A DNA stretch of 42,318 nucleotides from an uncultured Prevotellaceae bacterium (GTDB taxonomy: Bacteria; Bacteroidota; Bacteroidia; Bacteroidales; Bacteroidaceae): assembly GCA_900317635.1 (NCBI GenBank), contig ONHN01000015.1:1-42318 (forward strand), in the 5' to 3' direction. Both the position numbers and the translations under genes were made by a program. The notes beneath the pieces are model-generated. The model made no database searches. It had not been told where the DNA came from and was given only the letters and a program-made list of their open reading frames with translations. Of this stretch, positions 1 to 7,691 are shown in pieces (position 1 is the stretch's first letter; each line of letters begins with the position of its first letter).

Positions 1-32
1 TCTACAGCACCAAAATTTTGATAAAGAACTGC

Positions 33-92
33 AGCCTGCAATTTGAGCTATTGACTACCTACCACTCAAAAATAGCCTGCAAAATGAGCTAT
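33..92. repeat. 19-bp imperfect direct repeat
   Basis: Two copies of AGCCTGCAATTTGAGCTAT-like sequence lie at 33-51 and 74-92 and differ at two adjacent bases (TT versus AA). A related stretch (TTTGAGCAATTTTGCAGCC) lies upstream of ompA near 7513-7531. No gene covers the region; bases 1-226 hold nothing else I can name. The function is unknown; it may be a dispersed intergenic repeat. Confidence 0.5.
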
Positions 93-226
93 ACGCCGAA
101 TTTCGCTACATCCGAAAAACAGGACAAACACTCATGCGGAGCCTCCCGCAAAGCGCAGAAAAAGCGGCAAAAGCACATTTAGCATTTTTTATTGCCCACG
201 CGCGCGCAGGTACACTAATAATTCGC

Positions 227-234
227 TATTTTTG
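227..234 (+). promoter_or_regulatory. -7 box for the PpiC-type PPIase gene
   Basis: TATTTTTG matches the Bacteroidetes -7 consensus TAnnTTTG and is followed by the common GCA. No convincing TTTG lies 19-20 bp upstream. The expected start of transcription near 240 leaves a leader of about 45 nt before the ATG at 288. Confidence 0.4.
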
Positions 235-287
235 CACCCAGTTTGCTAAAACCACATCAAGCTTCGAAACACAAACAAACATTAACT

Positions 288-1715
288 ATGCGTAAAATAC
301 TAAACCTTTTCCTCTTCGCCTTAGCCGCCACAGCCAGTGCGCAGGTGGCCGACGACCCCGTCATCATGACCATCAACGGCAAGCCCGTCACGCGTGCCGA
401 ATTTGAATACAGCTACAACAAGAACGACAGTGGCGAAGAAACGGTAGAGCAAAAAACCGTGGACGAATACGTTGACATGTTCATCAACTACAAGCTGAAG
501 GTTGAGGCCGCGCTCGAAACGCGCTACGACACCACCGAGGCCTTCCGCAAGGAATTCCTGCAATATCGCGACATGCAACTGACAGGCTACATGGTTGACG
601 ATGCCTATATCGACAGTGTGGCGCGCTACTACTACGAGCAAAACGTGAAGTTCCTTGACGGGCACGACCTGGTGCGTCCAGCCCACATCCTGCTCTTTGT
701 GAAGCAAGGTGCCACGGACGAAGAGAAAGCTGCCGTCAAGGCCCGCATCGACAGCATCTACACAGCCCTGCAAGGCGGTGCCGACTTCGGCGAAACGGCA
801 CGCCAATGCTCCGAAGAGCGCACCTCGGCGCAAAACGGCGGCCAGCTGGGATGGATGGCTCCCAACAAGCAGTTGCAGGTCTTTATGGACGAATGCTATA
901 AGCTGCAGCCAGGCCAGATGTCGGCACCCTTCGAAGCACCCTACGGCTACCAAATCGTGAAGATGACGGAGCGCAAGCCCTACGGCAGCTACGAGCAGGA
1001 AAGCCCCGACCTCATCAAAGCCCTCAAGTTGCAAGACAACATAGAGGAGAAGAGTGCCAACGCCCGCATCGACCGCATGGTGGCGCAGAGCGGCGGACGC
1101 CTGACGCGCGAGGCCGTGCTGGACAGCGTCCTTGCAGCCCACATCGACAGCGAGCCCGCACTGAAATACCTCGTGCAGGAATACCACGACGGCCTCCTGC
1201 TCTACGAAATGCAGAAGCAGCGCGTGTTCGACCCCGCCAAGGAAGACGTGGCCCAGCTTGAAGCCACGTTCAAGAAGAACCGCAAGCAATACGCCTGGGA
1301 CGAGCCCCGCTTCAAGGGCTTCATCGTCCACAGCAACTCGAAGAAGCTCATCAAGCAAGCAAAGAAGCTGCTTAAGAAGCACGCAGACGGCGACTGGAAG
1401 ACCGTCATCAAGGAGACGTTCAACAAAGACAGCGTGACGGTGATGGTCAGCGGACCCTACCTGGCTAAGAAGGGCGACAACCGCTACATCGACCAGCACG
1501 TTTTTGGCGGCGAGAAAATCAAGGCGCACCCCAAATTTGCCTACAACGACGTGCAAGGCAAGAAGATTGCACAGCCGCAAACCTACAAAGACGTGAAGAG
1601 CCTCGTAGAAGCCGACTTGCAAAGCGAGTTGGAAAAAGCCTGGATTGAGGAGCTGCGCGCTAAATATCCCGTCACGGTCAATCGCGACGTAGTGCTCACG
1701 GTGAATAATCACTAA
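288..1715 (+). CDS. Secreted PpiC-type peptidyl-prolyl isomerase
   Basis: A 475-residue periplasmic protein. Residues 1-19 form a signal peptide (basic MRK, hydrophobic core, cleavage after ASAQ). One parvulin/rotamase domain spans about residues 130-228, with the family's PAHILLFV start, NGGQLGWM loop and YGYQIVKM end. The remaining sequence resembles SurA-type chaperone helices. By family, it catalyses cis-trans isomerisation of prolyl bonds and helps outer-membrane proteins fold. I chose the ATG at 288 over an upstream TTG at 243 because it gives a clean signal peptide. It heads a run with a second PPIase and an OstA-like protein, which suggests an outer-membrane assembly cluster. Which client proteins it serves cannot be seen. 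Confidence 0.9.
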   Translation: MRKILNLFLFALAATASAQVADDPVIMTINGKPVTRAEFEYSYNKNDSGEETVEQKTVDEYVDMFINYKLKVEAALETRYDTTEAFRKEFLQYRDMQLTGYMVDDAYIDSVARYYYEQNVKFLDGHDLVRPAHILLFVKQGATDEEKAAVKARIDSIYTALQGGADFGETARQCSEERTSAQNGGQLGWMAPNKQLQVFMDECYKLQPGQMSAPFEAPYGYQIVKMTERKPYGSYEQESPDLIKALKLQDNIEEKSANARIDRMVAQSGGRLTREAVLDSVLAAHIDSEPALKYLVQEYHDGLLLYEMQKQRVFDPAKEDVAQLEATFKKNRKQYAWDEPRFKGFIVHSNSKKLIKQAKKLLKKHADGDWKTVIKETFNKDSVTVMVSGPYLAKKGDNRYIDQHVFGGEKIKAHPKFAYNDVQGKKIAQPQTYKDVKSLVEADLQSELEKAWIEELRAKYPVTVNRDVVLTVNNH

Positions 1716-1976
1716 TTCAACTTTCGGAAGCTTTTGCTTCCTTGGGAGTTAAAGGAGTTAAAGGGAGTTATCGCAGCCTATGGCTGCTGAGGAGTTAAAG
1801 ACAATAGTCTTATAGGTATGTTATATAGGCATTAAAAGTATCGTCTTTAACTCCCTTAACTCCCCTAACTTCTAAAAACATCCGAAACTTGAATCACTAA
1901 GGAGTGGGGGATATTATGCCGACAAGGCACCTGCACACTCCGATAAGCAACCGACGAAACAACCCAACAACTTCCT
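1716..1976. repeat. GGAGTTAAA repeat array with inverted repeat
   Basis: A small hairpin GGAAGC-TTTT-GCTTCC (1726-1741) follows the stop codon. GGAGTTAAA-type units follow at 1745, 1754, 1764 and 1791. Their complement (TTTAACTCC and TTAACTCC) recurs at 1846-1866. GGAGTTAAAGAC (1791-1802) pairs perfectly with 1843-1854 around a 40-nt loop. The region may act as a transcript processing or attenuation element between the two PPIase genes, or may be an inert dispersed repeat. Confidence 0.6.
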
Positions 1977-3338
1977 ATGGTTAACAGACACATACTTGTC
2001 CTGCTCTGCCTGCTCTGCATGTCGCTGACGGCGACGGCTCAAAGCCCGCGCGGCGTGGTTGACGAAATCATCTGGGTGGTGGGCGACGACCCCATCCTGC
2101 TCTCCGAAGTAGAAGAGATGCGCCTCAACAACGAGCGCGAAGGCATCAAGATGGACTATTGCCGCATACCCGAGCAGATTGCCGTCAACAAGCTCTTCCT
2201 GCATCAGGCAACCCTCGACAGCATAGAGGTGAGCGAAAGCGACATTGCAACCGAGGTGAACGAGATGCTGGCCGAGTACATCCGCTACTACGGTTCGGAG
2301 GAGAACCTTGAAGCAACGGCCCACCAGAGCGTGGCGCAAATCAAGCAGATGATGCGCCGCTCGCAACGCGACCGCATGCAGATACAGCAGGAGCAGATGA
2401 AGATCTGCGAACACGTGAAGGTGACACCCGCCGAGGTGCGTGCCTACTTTAAGGACGTGCCTGCCGACAGTCTGCCGCTCATTCCCGAGCAGGTAGAGGT
2501 GCAAGTCATTACGTCGCGCCCCGAGCCCACGCAGGCCGAGATTGAGCGCATACAAAGCGAGTTGCGCGAGTTTACGCGCCGCATCAACGAGGGCGAAACG
2601 ACCTTTGCCACGTTGGCCCGCTTCCACTCCGAAGACGGTTCGGCCCGCAACGGCGGCGAGATGGACTATGCAGGACGCGCCCAGTGGGTTCCCGAGTTTG
2701 CCAACGTCGCCTTCAGCCTTAACGACCCCAACAAGGTGTCGAAGATTGTCAAGACGGAATACGGTTACCACATCATCCAGCTCATCGACAAGCGCGGCGA
2801 CCGCGTGAAGGTGCGCCACATCCTGCTACGTCCGAAGATAGCCGACAGCGTCTTCGTGGCCGAATGTGCCCGTCTCGACTCCATTGCCGACGACATTCGT
2901 CAGAACAAGTTCAGCTTCGAAGAGGGTGCGCTCAGCCTGAGCGACGACAAAGACAGCCGCGCCAACAAGGGCCTGCTGTCGTTCACCGACGGCGGCCAGC
3001 GCCTGCCCACGTCGCGTTTCCAGCTCGACCAGTTGCCGCGCGAAATTGCTGCCACCATCGACACGATGAAGGTAGGCGACATCAGCCGTGCCTTTATCTA
3101 TACCAACGAGAAAGACCAAAAGATTTGTGCTATCGTGCGCCTCTATAACCGCATTCCGCAGCACCACGCCACGCCGCAGGAGGACTTCCAACGCCTGCAC
3201 GACATCGTCTACAACAAACGATGCGAAGAGGAGATTGAGCGCTGGGTGAAGGAAAAAGTAAAGAAGACCTACGTGCGTATTAAACCGCAATGGCGCAACT
3301 GCAACTTCAAATACGACGGCTGGCTCACACAAGAATAA
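1977..3338 (+). CDS. surA: SurA-like periplasmic peptidyl-prolyl isomerase
   Basis: A 453-residue protein with signal peptide 1-21 (cleavage after ATAQ). A SurA N-terminal-like chaperone region (about 25-165) is followed by two parvulin modules. The first is at about 172-272 (HSEDGSARNGGEMDY, then YGYHIIQL). The second is at about 278-385 and opens with VRHILLRP. This order matches SurA, which escorts beta-barrel proteins through the periplasm; that role is inferred from the family. The second module keeps the opening motif but is less regular, so which module is catalytic is uncertain. It follows the first PPIase after a repeat-filled gap and precedes the OstA-like gene by 45 bp, which fits co-expression for envelope assembly. 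Confidence 0.85.
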   Translation: MVNRHILVLLCLLCMSLTATAQSPRGVVDEIIWVVGDDPILLSEVEEMRLNNEREGIKMDYCRIPEQIAVNKLFLHQATLDSIEVSESDIATEVNEMLAEYIRYYGSEENLEATAHQSVAQIKQMMRRSQRDRMQIQQEQMKICEHVKVTPAEVRAYFKDVPADSLPLIPEQVEVQVITSRPEPTQAEIERIQSELREFTRRINEGETTFATLARFHSEDGSARNGGEMDYAGRAQWVPEFANVAFSLNDPNKVSKIVKTEYGYHIIQLIDKRGDRVKVRHILLRPKIADSVFVAECARLDSIADDIRQNKFSFEEGALSLSDDKDSRANKGLLSFTDGGQRLPTSRFQLDQLPREIAATIDTMKVGDISRAFIYTNEKDQKICAIVRLYNRIPQHHATPQEDFQRLHDIVYNKRCEEEIERWVKEKVKKTYVRIKPQWRNCNFKYDGWLTQE

Positions 3339-3383
3339 CATTCGCGCCATACAATATTATATATACGCGCGCAAGCATAGCCC

Positions 3384-5333
3384 ATGCACGGCAAGCAAAA
3401 GCGACATACCTATTTCCCTTTAGCCCTAACAATCGTGTTAGGGCTTTCGGCATGGCTGCACGCCGCCGTTTTTTATCCCCGCCAGACGCCCCCGCCGCCT
3501 GCCGACGACGTCATTGAGCTCGACCATGCCGACGAGATGCTCTACGACCAGTTTGCCGAGCCAGGAGCACGACGCTTTCGCGGCCACGTGCGCTTCCGCC
3601 ACGGTGCCGACCGCTTGACGTGCGACAGCGCCGTCTATTTCGAAAACGACCAACGCTGCATCATCACGGGCCACGTGGACATACAAACGCCCAAAGCACG
3701 CATCCTGTGCGACAGTGCCGTCTATTATGGTGCTGAGCGCATCTATCAGGCCTACTACGACGTTGACATTACGCAACGCGGTTCGCGCTTGAAGGGCGAA
3801 AAGGCTATCTATCAGGAACGTGACGGCACCTATCAGGCTTTTACCGACGTGCGCATCTGGCACAACGGCTCGCGCCTTACATGCCAAGAGGCCACCTTCA
3901 ACGAACAGACGCAGGACTACAACGCCTTCCGCGACGTGGTCATCGTGCGCGGCGACACCCTCACCCTGCGCGGCAACGAACTGCGCGGCAATAGGGGCAC
4001 GCAGATAGCCATCCTCTCGGGCGACGTCAGTGTGGAGAACAACGGCAAGTTCCTCTACACCGACGACGAACTCTACTACGATGGTGCCAAGGAGTTTATG
4101 AAGTACGAGAACGGCGGACAGCTCATCAACGGCGACGACAACCTCACATCGCTCTACGGCGAATACCACACCGACACCGACGATGCCCTCTTCCTCAACG
4201 ACGTGCGCCTGAAGAACCCCGACTACGAACTCTTCACCGACACCCTCCACTATAACACCACGACGAAGTTGGCGCGCATAGAGGGCAACTCAAACATCAT
4301 CAGCGGCGACTACAAAATCTTCACTACCAACGGTCACTACAACACCGACAGCGAAGACGTCCACCTCTTTAAGCGTTCCAAGCTCGACAACGTGGCTAAG
4401 CGCCTGCACATCGAGGCCGACAGCGTCTACTACAACAAACTGAGCGGCCACCTGCAAGCCTTTGGCGACGTGTATTGCATCGACGGCGACCACAAAGTCA
4501 TCCTCAACGGCGACCACGCCGAATACTTCGAAGATAAAGCAACGAAGACCGACTCGTCCTTCGTCACGGGCCACGCCCTCGTGCGCGAATACTCCAACGC
4601 AAAGGACACCGTCTATCTCCACGCCGACACGTTGCGCCTCTTCACCTACGATGCTGGTACGCAGGATGCCAACCGCATCATGAAGGCCTATCGGCGCGTC
4701 AGGCTCTATCGCAGCGACGTGCAAGCCGTTTGCGACTCGCTCAACTACTTCCAAAACCAGCAATACCTCTCGCTCTATCGCGACCCCATCGTGTGGTCGG
4801 ACGAGCGGCAGATACTGGGCGAAGAAATCGACGTATGGACCAACGACAGCACTGCCGACAGCATCCACGTCCTTCGTCAAGCCCTCCTGGCCGAGCGCAT
4901 CGTGGGAGCTCGTGGCACGAAACGCACGTACTATAACCAAGTGGGGGCACAACAACTACGCGCCTACTTCGACGCTGAGGGCGAACTGGAGCGCGGCGAG
5001 GCCGACGGCAACGCCTGCGCCGCCATCTTCCCCCTCGAGAACGACAGCACCATGCTCTATCAAAACTACCTTGAAGCGGCCAAGATGCGCATGACAACGC
5101 GAGACCGCAAACTGAAACGCTTCTGGGTGCCAACGTCGGCCACGGGAACGTTCTACAACATAGGCACCGCGCCCCCCGAACGCACCGACCTGCCTGGCTT
5201 CGTCTGGTTCGACTATATCCGCCCCACAGGCCCCGACGATGTCTTCCGCTATCAGCCCAAGCAAGCAGGCAGCGAACTACGCACCATTCCCCGCCGCGAA
5301 GCACCAGTGCAGACGTTGAAGAGCGAGAGATAA
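3384..5333 (+). CDS. OstA/LptA-like lipopolysaccharide transport protein
   Basis: A 649-residue protein with an N-terminal hydrophobic segment (about 13-29, FPLALTIVLGLSAWLHA) that should export or anchor it. From about residue 42 it is built of repeated short beta units of the OstA-like fold (patterns such as LTCDSAVYF, ILCDSAVYY, LHIEADSVYY). Known members bridge LPS from the inner to the outer membrane. This form is much longer than E. coli LptA and matches the large OstA-like proteins of Bacteroidales, whose exact step is less well defined. It starts 45 bp after surA and is followed by mutL after a 230-bp gap. Confidence is high for the fold and moderate for the LPS role. Confidence 0.85.
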   Translation: MHGKQKRHTYFPLALTIVLGLSAWLHAAVFYPRQTPPPPADDVIELDHADEMLYDQFAEPGARRFRGHVRFRHGADRLTCDSAVYFENDQRCIITGHVDIQTPKARILCDSAVYYGAERIYQAYYDVDITQRGSRLKGEKAIYQERDGTYQAFTDVRIWHNGSRLTCQEATFNEQTQDYNAFRDVVIVRGDTLTLRGNELRGNRGTQIAILSGDVSVENNGKFLYTDDELYYDGAKEFMKYENGGQLINGDDNLTSLYGEYHTDTDDALFLNDVRLKNPDYELFTDTLHYNTTTKLARIEGNSNIISGDYKIFTTNGHYNTDSEDVHLFKRSKLDNVAKRLHIEADSVYYNKLSGHLQAFGDVYCIDGDHKVILNGDHAEYFEDKATKTDSSFVTGHALVREYSNAKDTVYLHADTLRLFTYDAGTQDANRIMKAYRRVRLYRSDVQAVCDSLNYFQNQQYLSLYRDPIVWSDERQILGEEIDVWTNDSTADSIHVLRQALLAERIVGARGTKRTYYNQVGAQQLRAYFDAEGELERGEADGNACAAIFPLENDSTMLYQNYLEAAKMRMTTRDRKLKRFWVPTSATGTFYNIGTAPPERTDLPGFVWFDYIRPTGPDDVFRYQPKQAGSELRTIPRREAPVQTLKSER

Positions 5334-5434
5334 CAGCACCGTTCTCCCCCTGCCCCTCGCTCCCCTGAAGGGCGAGAGGGGAGTAGATAGTAAAAGACTT
5401 GAAACATTAACAGCCGCGCAATGAGCGCAAGTGT

Positions 5435-5494
5435 ATTCGTGCTCATTAGCTGAGCATTCGTGCCTTTCGTGGTTTCAAGAAACGTTAAACATTA
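5435..5494. repeat. TTCGTG repeat with adjoining heptad repeat
   Basis: ATTCGTG occurs at 5435 and 5456, then TTTCGTGGTTTC follows, and then AAACGTTAAACATTA (5480-5494). TGCTCA/TGAGCA (5440-5445 and 5451-5456) form a small hairpin between the first units. The same TTCGTG family recurs in reverse orientation at 11684-11728, and the AAACATT family at several other gaps. It lies in the ostA-mutL gap (5334-5563), which also holds a weak GC-rich hairpin around 5353-5381 that may end ostA transcription. Confidence 0.55.
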
Positions 5495-5563
5495 CAAGCC
5501 CCCACTCGCCCTTTGGTAGTAACAAAGACATAGGCTTTCCCTTCAACTAAACACCCTCTAATC

Positions 5564-7417
5564 ATGTCCGATATCATCCACCTCCTGCCCGACGCCGTAG
5601 CCAACCAAATAGCTGCAGGCGAAGTGATACAACGGCCCTCATCGGTCGTTAAGGAGCTCGTGGAGAATGCTATCGACGCCGAAGCAACGCTCGTACAGAT
5701 TTACATTACCGAAGCCGGGCGACAGTGCATCCAAGTGACCGACGACGGCAAAGGGATGAGTCCTACCGACGCCCGCTTAGCCTTCGAGCGTCACGCCACG
5801 TCGAAGATACGCCAAGCCACGGACCTCTTCGCCCTCAGCACGATGGGTTTTCGCGGCGAAGCCCTACCCTCCATTGCAGCCGTGGCACAAGTGGAACTTC
5901 GCACCCGCCTGCGCGGTCAGGAAATGGGTACGGCACTGACCATAGAAGGCGGTCGCTTCAAGAGCCAGCAAGCAACGGCCTGCCCCGTGGGGGCCAACTT
6001 CGCCGTGCGCAACCTTTTCTATAACATTCCCGCGCGCCGCCGCTTCCTTAAGTCCAACCAGACCGAATTTGCCAACATACTGAGCGAGTTCGAGCGCATA
6101 GCCCTCGCCCATCCCTCTGTCAGCTTTCGCCTTTACAACAACGAGTCGCTGACGCTCGACCTGCCTGCCGCCTCGTTCCGCAGGCGCATAGCAGGCATCT
6201 TTGGCAAACGCATAGAAAGCAGCCTCATCCCCGTCAGCGTGAAAACGGAACTGGCCACCATAACGGGTTTCGTAGGCACCCCCGAAAGCGCTCGACGCAA
6301 AGGAGCCCATCAATACTTCTTCGTCAACGAGCGCTTCATGCGCCACCCCTACTTCGCCCGTGCTATCAGCTCAGCCTTCGAACGTTTCATTCCTGAAGGT
6401 ACGCAGCCCAACTTCTTCCTGCGCATAGAGGTAGCACCCGAGCGCATCGATGTCAACATCCACCCCACCAAGACCGAGATTAAGTTTCAAGACGAACAAG
6501 TGTTGTGGCCCATCTTCCAGGCTGCCGTGCGCGAAGCCCTCGGAAGCGTGAACGCCGTCCCCGCACTCGACTTCGAAAGCGGCGTCAGCCCCGACATCCC
6601 CGCCTACGACCCTTCGGCGCAACCCGCCGCACCGCCTCGCCTGCACCTCGACCCAACCTACAATCCCTTCCAACAAACAAGCGGCAACCGCACCCTCAGC
6701 CCTGCCGAGCGCGAAGCATGGCAGTCGGCCTATGCCGCCGCCTTCGAAGGCCTCAACAACCCCACACAACCCGACGAACCCAAGCTCTGGGCCGACGACA
6801 TGCCCGATGCTACGCCCGCCACCACCGAAACGCCCTTGCAGTTGAAAGGTAACGAAACCTACCTGCAACTGGCAGGACGCTACATCGTCACCGTCGCCGA
6901 AGAGGGTTTGATGCTCATCGACCAACACCGCGCCCACGTTCGCATCCTCTACGAGCGCTATCGGCGGCAACTCACGTCGGGACATGGTGTCAGGCAAGGT
7001 CTGCTCTTCCCGCAAGACTTGCAACTCTCACCGTCGCAAACGGAGGCTCTCCGCCAGTTGCTGCCACAGCTCAATGCCGTAGGCTTCGACCTTCACCCCG
7101 CCGAAAGCGGCTTTACGCTGAACGCCCTTCCCGCTGGCACCGAAGGCCTTGACCCGCTGAAACTAATAGAAGAAGTTGTTGACGAAGTCTTAGCCGACAA
7201 CAACCCCGACAGTCAGGCAGCTGAGCGCACAGCCCATCTCATAGCCCGCACACTGGCCCGCAAGGCCGCCATCCCCATTGGCGTAGAACTCTCGCAAGAA
7301 GAAATGGCTGCCACCGCCACCCAACTCTTCAGCTCTGAAACCCCCACCTTTACCCCCGACGGCGAACCCGTCCTCACCATCCTTGCGCCAGGTCAGCTTG
7401 AACGCCTCTTGTCCTAA
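5564..7417 (+). CDS. mutL: DNA mismatch repair protein MutL
   Basis: A 617-residue protein. The GHKL ATPase domain occupies about 1-330 with ENAIDA (34-39), DDGKGM (60-65), GFRGEA (95-100) and NIHPTKTEIKF (298-308). A proline- and alanine-rich linker covers about 335-430, and the C-terminal dimerisation domain about 430-617. MutL couples mismatch recognition by MutS to strand removal. Many MutL proteins outside the MutH-using bacteria carry endonuclease motifs DQHA-xx-E-x4-E and CPHGRP. Here the equivalents read DQHRAHVRILYE (453-464) and TPDGEP (597-602), so the metal ligands appear to be missing. The gene follows ostA by 230 bp and its start is the first good ATG. Confidence 0.97.
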   Translation: MSDIIHLLPDAVANQIAAGEVIQRPSSVVKELVENAIDAEATLVQIYITEAGRQCIQVTDDGKGMSPTDARLAFERHATSKIRQATDLFALSTMGFRGEALPSIAAVAQVELRTRLRGQEMGTALTIEGGRFKSQQATACPVGANFAVRNLFYNIPARRRFLKSNQTEFANILSEFERIALAHPSVSFRLYNNESLTLDLPAASFRRRIAGIFGKRIESSLIPVSVKTELATITGFVGTPESARRKGAHQYFFVNERFMRHPYFARAISSAFERFIPEGTQPNFFLRIEVAPERIDVNIHPTKTEIKFQDEQVLWPIFQAAVREALGSVNAVPALDFESGVSPDIPAYDPSAQPAAPPRLHLDPTYNPFQQTSGNRTLSPAEREAWQSAYAAAFEGLNNPTQPDEPKLWADDMPDATPATTETPLQLKGNETYLQLAGRYIVTVAEEGLMLIDQHRAHVRILYERYRRQLTSGHGVRQGLLFPQDLQLSPSQTEALRQLLPQLNAVGFDLHPAESGFTLNALPAGTEGLDPLKLIEEVVDEVLADNNPDSQAAERTAHLIARTLARKAAIPIGVELSQEEMAATATQLFSSETPTFTPDGEPVLTILAPGQLERLLS

Positions 7418-7567
7418 CCCTTCCGCGCCTGCAAGAAATGTAAATCCTAAAAAACCTTAACGACCCGTAAAGTTACTCAAAAGCCCACAAAAACCGCACA
7501 CTTCACATGCTATTTGAGCAATTTTGCAGCCAGCACAAAAGAAAAAGTAAAAAAAAATTCTAAAAAA

Positions 7568-7598
7568 TTGTTGCATATATACTTTTTCTGTATCTTTG
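7568..7598 (+). promoter_or_regulatory. ompA promoter
   Basis: -33 TTG (7568-7570), a 20-bp AT-rich spacer, and -7 TATCTTTG (7591-7598), followed by GCA. This is a good match to the Bacteroidetes housekeeping promoter. Transcription should begin around 7603-7606. The AT-rich tract immediately upstream (7540-7568) would favour strong expression. Confidence 0.75.
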
Positions 7599-7606
7599 CA
7601 CCGCAA

Positions 7607-7631
7607 TAAGGAGCGAAAAAGCCGCTCCTTA
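7607..7631 (+). promoter_or_regulatory. 5'-terminal stem-loop of the ompA mRNA
   Basis: TAAGGAGCG (7607-7615) pairs perfectly with CGCTCCTTA (7623-7631) around a 7-nt A-rich loop. From the -7 box the hairpin would sit within a few bases of the transcript's 5' end. The remaining leader to the ATG at 7692 is AC-rich and looks unstructured. By analogy with the E. coli ompA leader, it may protect the mRNA from decay; that is inference. Confidence 0.65.
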
Positions 7632-7691
7632 CCATAACACACCCACCAACGAGAACAAACAAATTTAATCGTTTCACTAAACAAATAACCT

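Noticed and set aside
321-1712. 463-codon open frame antisense to the PpiC-type gene
   Set aside because: It mirrors the real gene's codons, has no family motifs and no promoter. Similar long antisense frames lie opposite several genes in this GC-rich sequence, for example 13627-14826 opposite the CotH gene.
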